This document shows, piece after piece, positions 1-7,203 of a stretch of 64,000 bases of DNA (its first letter is position 1; every line of letters starts with the position of its first letter). The notes beneath the pieces were generated by a model. The model made no database searches. It had not been told where the DNA came from and saw only the letters and a program-made list of their open reading frames with translations. The DNA comes from [Clostridium] scindens. GTDB lineage: Bacteria > Bacillota > Clostridia > Lachnospirales > Lachnospiraceae. The position numbers and the translations under genes are program-made. The stretch covers positions 537,001 to 601,000 of the forward strand of contig NZ_CP080442.1 in assembly GCF_019597925.1 (NCBI RefSeq), written 5' to 3'.

Positions 1-31
1 AGGGCTGCTGGAAGAAGTAACACGAAGAAGG

Positions 32-344
32 TAACACGTAACATTTTTAAGATGGACACGTAACAAAGTTAAAAAGTGTTACGTGTTAACCTTCTACAAC
101 TGGTGTGTAAATTTGAACAAACCCCTGTGTCAAAATGAAAAAAGGTAGTGGCAAACGATAGTTTAGCAGGAAATGCTGACTAGCCTCATAGAAATATAGG
201 CTTTTGCAGATTTATTTAATTTTGCGCACTATTATTTTCAGATTGACACAGGGAATTTTGCAGTTTTACACACCAGTTATGTAGGTTTGACACGTAACAC
301 TTTTAAATATTGTTACGTGTCCAACTTAAAAATGTTACGTGTTA
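32..344. mobile_element. MITE-like element with ~108-bp imperfect terminal inverted repeats
   Basis: The left arm (32-140) and the reverse complement of the right arm (237-344) align over about 108 bases with few mismatches, around a centre of about 96 bases with no ORF. Each arm carries three copies of the 10-mer ACACGTAACA or its complement: 35-44, 56-65, 78-87 on the left and 290-299, 311-320, 333-342 on the right, spaced 21-22 bp. Each arm also shares an ACTGGTGTGTAAA block and a CCCTGTGTCAA block. I see no convincing target-site duplication. The likeliest reading is a non-autonomous transposable element. An operator array upstream of the molybdenum genes is the alternative. Confidence 0.65.
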
Positions 345-413
345 GTTAGTTCCATTTCCCCCGCAAATATGCTACTATAAGCATACAAAGCACAACAGGC
401 AGGAAAAATCGAG

Positions 414-1418
414 GTGATTGGATTGCGTTACGGAGCGGTGGTTACAGTGGCGGAGATTTCTTCTCAGATGGGCGAGTTTAAGCCGATGCTGCCAATCGGG
501 AAGGAAACGATGATACAGCGGGTCGTGCGGACGCTTAGGAAAGCAGACGTAGAGAATGTAGTTGTTATAACGGGGTATCGCCATGAGGTAATCGAAGAAA
601 ATTTAAATTATGCGGGCGTTATGTTTTTGAAAAACGAACGCTTCATTCAGGGCGGCTGGATTGATTCGGTAAAGATGGGGCTGGAATGGCTTGATGATAA
701 GTGCGATAAGGTATTAGTCATTCCGGGAGATGTTCCCATGGTAACGGAAAACACGATACGGGAATTGCTTGCACAGGCGGGGGGATTCACATACCCGACA
801 TTTCAGGGAGAGCCCGGATACCCTGTCGTATTAGGCGGTCAGGCAGCCTCTCGGGTAACAAATGCCATATCAACAGAACAAGGTTCAACTCTAGGTTTAA
901 CTCAAGGTTCAACTCAGCCAAATGCCATAGAGCATCTATTGAAAATAATGAAGGGGTTGGATATCCCGGTTACAAAACTGGCAGTAGAAGATGTGGGAGT
1001 AACGCTTCAGATCAATTCGCAGAAGGACTATGAGAAGGCGTTGAGGCTTTATCTGGACGCGGCAGGCCGTAATGACCAGGTTCGGGTTATTACCAAGACG
1101 ATGCTTGCTACGGATGAGAAGTTTTTTGGAAATGGAACGGAACAGCTTTTGGAACTCATTGGGGTCACCGGTTCTGTGAATGCGGCCTGCCAGGCCATGC
1201 AGATGTCTTATACCAAGGCTTGGAAGATGATTAACCGCATTGAAAAGAAATTAGGCTACCGGGTGATGGAACGAGTTGCGGGAGGCCGGGAGGGCGGAGG
1301 CTCTCAACTTACGGAAGAAGGCGAAAGGCTGCTGCGGGTATACCGGAAGATGAGGGAAGAAGTGCAGGCTGCTGCGGAAATAAGTTTTCAAAAGTATCTA
1401 TCGGACATTCTGGGATAG
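414..1418 (+). CDS. MocA/MobA-like nucleotidyltransferase fused to a ModE-type HTH domain
   Basis: The 334-residue protein starts at GTG 414 and has two parts. Residues about 6-200 resemble the NTP-transferase family that includes MobA and MocA, with a degenerate nucleotide loop SSQMGEFKPMLPI (about 17-29) and a PGDVPMV motif for metal and nucleotide binding. Residues about 225-334 look like the winged-helix domain of ModE (GSVNAACQAMQMSYTKAWKM, then LTEEGERLL). MocA-type enzymes add CMP to molybdopterin cofactor, and ModE-type domains regulate molybdate genes. It heads a run with xdhC and a molybdopterin-binding gene, which supports a role in Mo-hydroxylase cofactor maturation and perhaps regulation. 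The HTH could be purely structural. The usual LAAGxSSRMG loop is altered, so enzymatic activity is uncertain. Confidence 0.75.
   Translation: MIGLRYGAVVTVAEISSQMGEFKPMLPIGKETMIQRVVRTLRKADVENVVVITGYRHEVIEENLNYAGVMFLKNERFIQGGWIDSVKMGLEWLDDKCDKVLVIPGDVPMVTENTIRELLAQAGGFTYPTFQGEPGYPVVLGGQAASRVTNAISTEQGSTLGLTQGSTQPNAIEHLLKIMKGLDIPVTKLAVEDVGVTLQINSQKDYEKALRLYLDAAGRNDQVRVITKTMLATDEKFFGNGTEQLLELIGVTGSVNAACQAMQMSYTKAWKMINRIEKKLGYRVMERVAGGREGGGSQLTEEGERLLRVYRKMREEVQAAAEISFQKYLSDILG
859..929 (+). repeat. In-frame 60-bp segment bounded by 11-bp direct repeats
   Basis: CAAATGCCATA occurs at 859-869 and again at 919-929, exactly 60 bp (20 codons) apart. Between them CAAGGTTCAACTC occurs twice (879-891 and 903-915), 24 bp apart. 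The segment encodes a Gln/Gly/Ser/Thr-rich stretch (QGSTLGLTQGSTQ) inside the nucleotidyltransferase domain and keeps the frame. It looks like a local slippage duplication or a small insertion. Confidence 0.6.
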
Positions 1419-1468
1419 GCTTGAAGTTTGAAGAGGCGCATAAGGCTGTAAAGAGAGGAAGGGGAAAG

Positions 1469-2512
1469 ATGAGAAAATTATTCTCTATACTAAAGGATAC
1501 GCTGCAGAGCGGGCAGGATGCCGTGCTGGTATCCGTGGTGGCAAGTTCGGGCTCCGCGCCCCGGGGCGCGGGAGCGCATATGCTGGTTACAAGGAAGGGG
1601 CGCGTCAGAGGGACGGTAGGCGGCGGCGCGGTAGAGCATGAGTGCATTCAGCGAGCCTTGGGAGTGCTTGACAGCAAGAACTCCCATTTGGAACAATTCA
1701 GGCTTCGCCCGAATCAGGCAGCGGATCTTGGCATGGTTTGCGGAGGAGATATAAGTGTTTTTTTCAGGTACATTTCATCGGGAGACGAACAGATGATAGA
1801 TCTGGCCATAAGAGCCATCCGGATGTTTGACCAGGATCGAAAGTGCTGGCTGGCAATGGATCTTTCAAAAGAAGGGAAGGGGCAGATGTATCTTTATGAA
1901 GAAGGGGATTTGCCAAAAAAAGTGCAAGTAGCCGTATGTGCCAAAGCAAGGTCAGAGCCACAGGAGAGTCCTGCGAAATACTATTTGGAAAAATTAGTGC
2001 AAGGCAGCAAAGTTTATATTTTCGGCGGCGGCCATGTGGCCCAGGAGGCGGTTCCTACGCTTGCAAGGGTCAATTTTGACTGTATTGTACTGGAAGACAG
2101 GGAAGACTTTGCAAAGCCGGAATTATTTCCGGGGGCGAGAAGGACGCGGCTGGTTGATATGGAGCATCTGGAAGAAGTATGCAGGGATATCACGTCCGAT
2201 GACTATATCTGTGTCATGACCAGAGGCCACCAGCACGACTTTCTGGTAGAAAAGCAGATTTTGCGCACGCCGGCATCTTACATCGGAGTGATCGGAAGCA
2301 GAAAAAAGAAGGAGGCGGTCTTTGCAAAACTCCGCCAGGAGGGGTATACAGACCAGGATCTGGCAAGGATCAAGACGCCGATGGGGCTGGATATCCAGGC
2401 AGAGACGCCAGCAGAAATAGCGGTCAGCATTGCGGCGGAGATGATTATGGAGCGAGCCCGCCGCAATCACATCGAGAGACCAAACGAAGGAGGGAAAGAG
2501 CCATGCGTCTGA
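1469..2512 (+). CDS. XdhC/CoxI family molybdenum-hydroxylase maturation protein
   Basis: The start at ATG 1469 is chosen because GAGAGGAAGGGGAAAG precedes it, giving about 347 residues. The N-terminal XdhC/CoxI domain contains VASSGSAPRGAGAHMLV and GTVGGGAVEHE. The C-terminal XdhC_C Rossmann domain begins at FGGGHVAQEAVP and includes VMTRGHQHD and YIGVIGSRKK. Family members bind molybdenum cofactor and help sulfurate and insert it into xanthine dehydrogenase or CO dehydrogenase-type hydroxylases. It lies between a MocA-like gene and a molybdopterin-binding gene and overlaps the latter by 10 bp, so the three are probably co-transcribed. No Mo-hydroxylase subunit is in the window. Confidence 0.88.
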   Translation: MRKLFSILKDTLQSGQDAVLVSVVASSGSAPRGAGAHMLVTRKGRVRGTVGGGAVEHECIQRALGVLDSKNSHLEQFRLRPNQAADLGMVCGGDISVFFRYISSGDEQMIDLAIRAIRMFDQDRKCWLAMDLSKEGKGQMYLYEEGDLPKKVQVAVCAKARSEPQESPAKYYLEKLVQGSKVYIFGGGHVAQEAVPTLARVNFDCIVLEDREDFAKPELFPGARRTRLVDMEHLEEVCRDITSDDYICVMTRGHQHDFLVEKQILRTPASYIGVIGSRKKKEAVFAKLRQEGYTDQDLARIKTPMGLDIQAETPAEIAVSIAAEMIMERARRNHIERPNEGGKEPCV

Positions 2513-3528
2513 TTAAGACGGAGGAAGCAGCTGGCCATGTGCTTTGCCATGATATCACGCAGATCATCAAGGGAGTGACCAAGGATGCCGTATTCAGAAA
2601 AGGCCATATCGTGAGAGAAGAGGATATCCCAGTACTTCTTTCCGTGGGAAAAGAGAATCTCTATGTCTGGGAGAAGCAGGAAGGTATCCTGCATGAGAAT
2701 GAAGCCGCGCAGATTTTGTGCCGGATGTGCAAGGGGGCCAATATGCACCCGACGGAGGTCAAGGAAGGCAAGATTGAACTGATCGCAGACTGCGACGGCT
2801 TATTAAAGATTGATGTGGAGAAGATGAATGCGGTAAACCGTCTGGGAGAGATGATGATTGCCAGCCGTCACGGCAACTTTCCGGTAAAGAAAGGCGACAA
2901 GATTGCGGGAACCAGGATTATCCCGCTGGTCATTGAAGAAGAGAAGATGAGGCGGGCAGAGGCCCTGACACAGGGAGAACCGATTTTCCAGATCGTGACT
3001 TACCAAAAGAAGCGCGCAGGAGTTATCACTACCGGAAGTGAAGTATATAAGCACCGGATTGAGGATAATTTCACCCCCGTGATCGAAACTAAGCTAAAGG
3101 AATATGGCGTGGAGATGGAAGACCATGCGGTCTGCGATGACAAGCCGGAAATGATTACAGAAGCCATACATAAGATGCTCGATAAAGGAATGGACATGAT
3201 CATTTGCACAGGAGGCATGAGCGTGGATCCGGATGACCGTACGCCGCTGGCGATCAAGAACGTGGCGGAGGATATCGTGACTTATGGCGCGCCGGTTCTT
3301 CCGGGGGCAATGTTCATGCTGGCTTATTACAATGGAGATATTCCCGTCATGGGATTGCCGGGCTGCGTCATGTATGCGAAAAGGACCATATTTGATCTGG
3401 TGCTTCCAAGAGTGCTGTGCAACGAGAAGTTAAAAGCAGAAGATTTGTCCAGACTTGGACAGGGAGGCTTATGCTTGTCCTGTCCTACTTGTACGTTTCC
3501 AAATTGCGGGTTCGGAAAAGGAGCGTAA
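2503..3528 (+). CDS. Molybdopterin-binding (MoeA/CinA-fold) protein with Cys-rich tail
   Basis: The 341-residue protein starts at ATG 2503, preceded by AAGGAGGGAAAG and overlapping xdhC. Residues about 165-310 form a molybdopterin-binding (MoCF) domain: GVITTGSEV, then ICTGGMSVDPDD and a PGAMFMLAYYNGD to GLPGCVMY stretch. The N-terminal 160 residues resemble an N-terminal extension of clostridial MoeA-like proteins rather than the full MoeA domain set. The C terminus ends in CLSCPTCTFPNCGFGKG, four cysteines that could bind metal. Its position after mocA-like and xdhC genes suggests handling of the cofactor or of a Mo-hydroxylase precursor. The exact reaction is unknown. Confidence 0.8.
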   Translation: MRLIKTEEAAGHVLCHDITQIIKGVTKDAVFRKGHIVREEDIPVLLSVGKENLYVWEKQEGILHENEAAQILCRMCKGANMHPTEVKEGKIELIADCDGLLKIDVEKMNAVNRLGEMMIASRHGNFPVKKGDKIAGTRIIPLVIEEEKMRRAEALTQGEPIFQIVTYQKKRAGVITTGSEVYKHRIEDNFTPVIETKLKEYGVEMEDHAVCDDKPEMITEAIHKMLDKGMDMIICTGGMSVDPDDRTPLAIKNVAEDIVTYGAPVLPGAMFMLAYYNGDIPVMGLPGCVMYAKRTIFDLVLPRVLCNEKLKAEDLSRLGQGGLCLSCPTCTFPNCGFGKGA

Positions 3529-3531
3529 TCG

Positions 3532-3668
3532 ATGAAGGATCAATATGGCAGGGAGATCGATTACCTGGCTCGGGCGGAATCTTAAAACTATGCCTCCATT
3601 ACGAGAGCGATCGGAATATAAAGGCATTGATGAGAAATAGAGCAGACGATGCCAGACTGAAAGAATAG
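3532..3668 (+). pseudogene. moaA: Remnant of moaA (internal deletion and frameshift)
   Basis: The first 12 codons read MKDQYGREIDYL, nearly identical to the start of the intact MoaA at 41042. After a jump of most of the gene, another frame reads GGILKLCLHYESDRNIKAL, which matches the C-terminal GFLKPCLQYESGTDIKGPL of intact MoaA. All radical-SAM cysteines are gone. This is a decayed copy with a large internal deletion and a frame change, directly upstream of a MOSC remnant and modABC. Confidence 0.8.
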
Positions 3669-3679
3669 TAAAAACAGTC

Positions 3680-3914
3680 TGTATCGGCGAACGCAGAGGT
3701 ACTCAGGCTTTGGTCTTCCAAGCCTGCCGGTGGGAACGGTGTTTCGCTGCAATGATGTGCTGCTTGAGATGACGCAGTTTGGGAAGGAACGCCACTCCCC
3801 TTGCCAGATCTATCAGAAGATGGGGAATGCATTATGCCGGCCCAAGGCGTATTTGCAAAGGTTTTAACGGGCGGCATGATAGCGGCAGGTGAAGAGAGAA
3901 GTATTGAGAAGTGA
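3680..3914 (+). pseudogene. Remnant of a MOSC-domain gene (frameshifted)
   Basis: One frame reads LPVGTVFRCNDVLLEMTQFG and then KERHSPCQIYQKMGNAL, which matches LPIGTIFQCNDVILELTQIG and KECHHGCEIFQKMGDCI of the intact MOSC protein at 42016. The match then continues in a second frame as MPAQGVFAKVLTGGMIAAG, corresponding to MPREGVFAKVIKGGVIKAG. The N-terminal half is missing. With the moaA remnant it forms a decayed moaA-MOSC pair in the same order as the intact pair upstream of tupABC. Confidence 0.8.
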
Positions 3915-3989
3915 AGGCCTTTTTTCGTAGCATCTTGCTTTTCAAAAGAAGCCGTATTGGGAATACGATAAATAAAAGGAGAAAGTTTT

Positions 3990-4883
3990 ATGAAAAAGAG
4001 AGTGGTGGCAGTATTTATGGCAGCAATGATGGTATTAGGACTTGCAAGTTGCGGAAGCAGCGAGGCAAAGAAGACGGATGGCAAGGACAAGAAGGCCTCG
4101 GAGGAATCCAAGAAGGATGACGCAGATGAGACGGAGATCCAAGTGTTTATCGCGGCAAGCCTGAATACCGTCATGACGGAAATCGCGGAAAAGTATAATA
4201 AAGACAATCCGGATGTGAAGATTACCTTCAATGCGGATAGTTCCGGCACCCTGCTGACCCAGATCGAGGAAGGGTATGAATGTGATATTTTCTTTTCGGC
4301 TGCCCAGAAGCAGATGGATCAGCTGGAACAGGATGGGCTGGTCCGTGAAGGAACCCGCGCAAATGTGGTGAATAACCAGGTGGTGCTTGTGACCCGGAAG
4401 GACAGCGGAACCAAGGCAAGCGGACTTGAGAACCTGAAGGATGCCCGGAGCATCGCGCTGGCAGGCGGAAGCGTTCCGGTGGGCAAGTACACCAGGCAGG
4501 CGCTTGTGAATCTGGGCATCCTGGAAAAGACGGATGAGCCCGATGCAGTCACTACGGAACAAGTATCAGAAGCGCTTGGCGGCGTGGAGATCAGCGAGCA
4601 GGATAATGTAAGCAAGGTTCTGGCAGCAGTGGTGGAAGGCTCCTGCGAAGTAGGCACCACGTATTATTCCGATACCTATGGTTATGAGGATGATCTGGAT
4701 ATACTGGAGACGGTAGGCTACGATCTGACAGGAAACGTGATTTACCCGATCTGCCTGGTAGATAATCAAGAAGCGGATGAGGCCCAGAGCAGGGCTGCAA
4801 AAGATTTTTATGATTATGTGTTATCCGAGGATGCCAGCGAGATTTTCTACAATTATTATTTTGACACCAACGTACAGAGATAA
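3990..4883 (+). CDS. modA: Molybdate ABC transporter substrate-binding lipoprotein ModA
   Basis: The 297-residue protein starts at ATG 3990 behind AAAGGAGAAAG. It has a lipoprotein signal (MKKRVVAVFMAAMMVLGLASC) with the lipobox Cys at residue 21 and a Lys/Asp/Glu-rich linker. The mature domain fits ModA: VFIAASLNTVMTEIAEKYN, FNADSSGTLLTQIEEG, DIFFSAAQKQMDQL, and a GGSVPVGKYTRQAL segment. It would bind molybdate (possibly also tungstate) outside the membrane and deliver it to ModBC, encoded next. The separate tupABC set in this window suggests this one is the molybdate system. Confidence 0.92.
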   Translation: MKKRVVAVFMAAMMVLGLASCGSSEAKKTDGKDKKASEESKKDDADETEIQVFIAASLNTVMTEIAEKYNKDNPDVKITFNADSSGTLLTQIEEGYECDIFFSAAQKQMDQLEQDGLVREGTRANVVNNQVVLVTRKDSGTKASGLENLKDARSIALAGGSVPVGKYTRQALVNLGILEKTDEPDAVTTEQVSEALGGVEISEQDNVSKVLAAVVEGSCEVGTTYYSDTYGYEDDLDILETVGYDLTGNVIYPICLVDNQEADEAQSRAAKDFYDYVLSEDASEIFYNYYFDTNVQR

Positions 4884-4915
4884 ACAGAATGAGATACCAA
4901 AAGGAGGAATCATCT

Positions 4916-5620
4916 ATGGAGGAAATATGCGCAGTCCTGCGGGACTTGGACTGGAGCCCGCTTTATATCTCACTGAAGACAGGAGCGGTGGCAACCGTAA
5001 TCTCCTTTTTCCTGGGGTTATTCGCAGCCAGGAAGGTGATCAAGGCAGGTCCGAAAATAAAGGCTGTGGCGGATGGGCTGCTTACGCTTCCCATGGTGCT
5101 GCCACCTACAGTGGCGGGCTTCTTCCTTCTTCTTCTGTTCAGCAGAAGAAGGCCGCTTGGCATGTTCCTGTATGATCAATTCGATATCAAAGTGGTACAA
5201 AGCTGGCTTGGATGCATTATTGCGGCGACGGTGATCGCATTCCCGCTGATGTACCGGAATGCCAGGGCAGCGTTTGAGCAGATCGATGTAAATCTGGTCT
5301 ATGCAGGACGGACTCTGGGGATGAGCGAGGCTAAGATTTTCTGGAAAGTAGTGATTCCTACGGCGGGGCCCGGGATTATCTCAGGAACCATCCTGACATT
5401 TGCGAGAGCACTGGGAGAGTACGGGGCCACTTCCATGCTTGCCGGAAACATTCCCGGCAAGACCGGGACTATTTCCCAGAAGATTGCCATGGTCATCCAG
5501 GATGGCGATTATCTGACTGCGGGAGTCTGGGTAATAATCGTGCTTATCATCGCATTTGTCGTCATCTTCCTGATGAATCTTTTCACCGGCAGGAATATGA
5601 AAAACGTCAAGCGCTGGTAA
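4916..5620 (+). CDS. modB: Molybdate ABC transporter permease ModB
   Basis: ATG 4916 is preferred over an upstream in-frame ATG because AAAGGAGGAATCATCT lies just before it, giving 234 residues. Hydrophobic segments consistent with five or six transmembrane helices run through the protein. The EAA-type loop is seen at LVYAGRTLGMSEAKIFWKVV, followed by PTAGPGIISGTILTFARALG and EYGATSMLAG, as in ModB. It forms the membrane channel of ModABC and sits 32 bp after modA and 25 bp before modC. Confidence 0.92.
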   Translation: MEEICAVLRDLDWSPLYISLKTGAVATVISFFLGLFAARKVIKAGPKIKAVADGLLTLPMVLPPTVAGFFLLLLFSRRRPLGMFLYDQFDIKVVQSWLGCIIAATVIAFPLMYRNARAAFEQIDVNLVYAGRTLGMSEAKIFWKVVIPTAGPGIISGTILTFARALGEYGATSMLAGNIPGKTGTISQKIAMVIQDGDYLTAGVWVIIVLIIAFVVIFLMNLFTGRNMKNVKRW

Positions 5621-5645
5621 AAATACGGACAGAAGGAGAAGGGCA

Positions 5646-6695
5646 GTGGCAATCGAAGTTAGGATGAAGAAGAAATTGGGAAATTTTCAATTGGATATTG
5701 ATTTTAAAACGGATGAGAACCGGATCGGCATCCTGGGAGCCTCAGGCTGCGGAAAAAGCATGACTTTGAAATGCATCGCAGGCATCGAGACGCCGGATGA
5801 GGGGCGGATCATTGTGGATGGGACGCTGCTGTATGATTCGGCGAAAAAGATCAGCCTGAAGCCCCAGAAGAGACATATCGGCTACCTCTTCCAGAATTAC
5901 GCCCTGTTCCCTACCATGACGGTGGAGGAGAATATAGCAGCAGGACTACAGGGAGGGAAAGAGGAGAAACGAAGAAAGGTTGCAAAGATGATGGAAAAGT
6001 TCCAGCTGCTGGGGCTTGGAAAGCAGCTGCCGGGGGAACTCTCTGGCGGCCAGCAGCAGAGGGTGGCTTTGGCAAGGATCATGGCCTATGAGCCGGAAGC
6101 CATCCTGCTGGACGAGCCGTTCTCCGCATTGGATGAATTCTTGAAAGACAGGCTTGCGCAGGAGATGCTGGACCTGCTGAAGGATTACCGGGGAACGGTC
6201 ATTCTCGTATCCCACAGCCGGGACGAGATCTACCGGTTTACCAGGGAACTTCTGACTATGGCGGATGGAAGGCAGATTAGTTACGGAGACACCCGGGAGA
6301 TCTTTGCAAACCCAGGGAGGAAGGAGACGGCACGCCTGACCGGGTGCAAGAACATTACAGGGGCGAGAAGGATAGACCACTGTCATCTTGAAGTGCCGGA
6401 ATGGGGGATTACTCTGCGCTTGAATGAAAACATCCCGGAAAAGGTGGCGTTCGTCGGATTCCGGGCCCATGAATTTGTCCCCGTGTGGGGTGAGGCGGAG
6501 AGTAACTGCATTCCTGTGAACATTAAAAGCAGCGCAGCCCTGCCATTTGAAAGAAAGTATTTCCTGGCGGGCGCAGAGGGAAGCGAGGAGGATATCTGCT
6601 GGTTTCTGCAAAAGGATAAATGGCCTTTGATCGACAGGAAGGGAATGCCGGACTTCCTTATGATGCCGGAAGAGAAGATCTTGCTGCTGGAATAG
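5646..6695 (+). CDS. modC: Molybdate ABC transporter ATP-binding protein ModC
   Basis: The 349-residue protein starts at GTG 5646 behind AGAAGGAGAAGGGCA. The Walker A motif GASGCGKS is at residues 31-38. The Q-loop region FQNYALFPTMTVEENI, the signature LSGGQQQRVALAR and Walker B AILLDEPFSALDE follow, with a switch His in VSHSRDEIYRF. The last ~110 residues are a regulatory extension of TOBE/MOP-like length, but I could not confirm the motif. It powers molybdate import through ModB. The family normally couples ATP hydrolysis to oxyanion uptake. Confidence 0.92.
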   Translation: MAIEVRMKKKLGNFQLDIDFKTDENRIGILGASGCGKSMTLKCIAGIETPDEGRIIVDGTLLYDSAKKISLKPQKRHIGYLFQNYALFPTMTVEENIAAGLQGGKEEKRRKVAKMMEKFQLLGLGKQLPGELSGGQQQRVALARIMAYEPEAILLDEPFSALDEFLKDRLAQEMLDLLKDYRGTVILVSHSRDEIYRFTRELLTMADGRQISYGDTREIFANPGRKETARLTGCKNITGARRIDHCHLEVPEWGITLRLNENIPEKVAFVGFRAHEFVPVWGEAESNCIPVNIKSSAALPFERKYFLAGAEGSEEDICWFLQKDKWPLIDRKGMPDFLMMPEEKILLLE

Positions 6696-6823
6696 CGATA
6701 CCATTTCTTTTTTTCATGGCTGTGGTAGAATACGACTAATGGAACGTGTTTAAGATAGGGGAGAGAGTTGAGCATGTATAAGCGGATGGATCCTGTCATA
6801 GCAATGCAAAAGGAGGGATAAAA

Positions 6824-7132
6824 GTGGTCGAATTAAATGAAGAAGCAAAAGAATACATGCAAAGGTTCGGCTGGAAGCATGTGGTACTTAATGTTGAGAG
6901 TATAACCAGCTGATGCGCGCCTCCGTATAAGGAGATGTCGGTAAGTTTTACCGATGAGGATGAAGTGGCGATGCTGGAGAAGGGGTATGAGACGGACCAA
7001 AGCGAGTTGGGAAACGTATATTACCCAAGGGAGGGAATAAAAATCCCGGATCATATTATCGTAAAGTATGTAGAATATCCCTGGGTCACCTGCTTCGAGG
7101 TGGAAGGGATAGAAATCATCAAAGCAAGTTGA
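6824..7132 (+). CDS. CC/Se-motif (HesB-like) selenoprotein, in-frame UGA at codon 30
   Basis: Reading starts at GTG 6824 behind AAAAGGAGGGATAAAA, reaches UGA at 6911-6913, and continues in frame to UGA 7130-7132, giving 102 residues. Around the internal UGA it reads ESITS-U-CAPPYKEM, a Sec-Cys pair as in the CC/Se-motif small protein family, where the same place holds Cys-Cys or Sec-Cys. The downstream part (SVSFTDEDEVAMLEKGY, then IPDHIIVKYVEYPW) has the IscA/HesB-like shape shared with the proteins at 32441 and 32938. A small hairpin (CTCC 6921-6924, GGAG 6931-6934) with a GU-starting loop follows the UGA and could be the SECIS. A caller that treats UGA as stop would report only the 3' part from 6935. 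Function is unknown. A redox or metal-binding role is inferred. Confidence 0.85.
6911..6934 (+). other. Selenocysteine UGA and candidate SECIS hairpin
   Basis: UGA 6911-6913 is followed 7 nt later by the stem CTCC/GGAG closing a six-base loop GTATAA. Bacterial SECIS hairpins lie just downstream of the UGA inside the coding sequence and carry a G/U pair in the apical loop. The stem is short, so this is a candidate only. Confidence 0.5.
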
Positions 7133-7140
7133 TAGGGCTG

Positions 7141-7182
7141 GCTAAAAGGGGAAGAAATCTGCTGGATTTCTTCCCCTTTAGC
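7141..7182. terminator. Bidirectional intrinsic terminator between convergent genes
   Basis: A near-perfect hairpin pairs 7141-7159 (GCTAAAAGGGGAAGAAATC) with 7165-7182 around a five-base loop. It lies between the end of the selenoprotein gene and the end of the minus-strand dehydrogenase gene. The A/T-rich outer stem supplies the U tract in either direction. Confidence 0.75.
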
Positions 7183-7203
7183 GTAATTCCCTAATATCCT
7201 TGG

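Noticed and set aside
6774..6821. 15-codon ORF before the selenoprotein at 6824
   Set aside because: It overlaps the ribosome-binding site of the next gene and has no support of its own.
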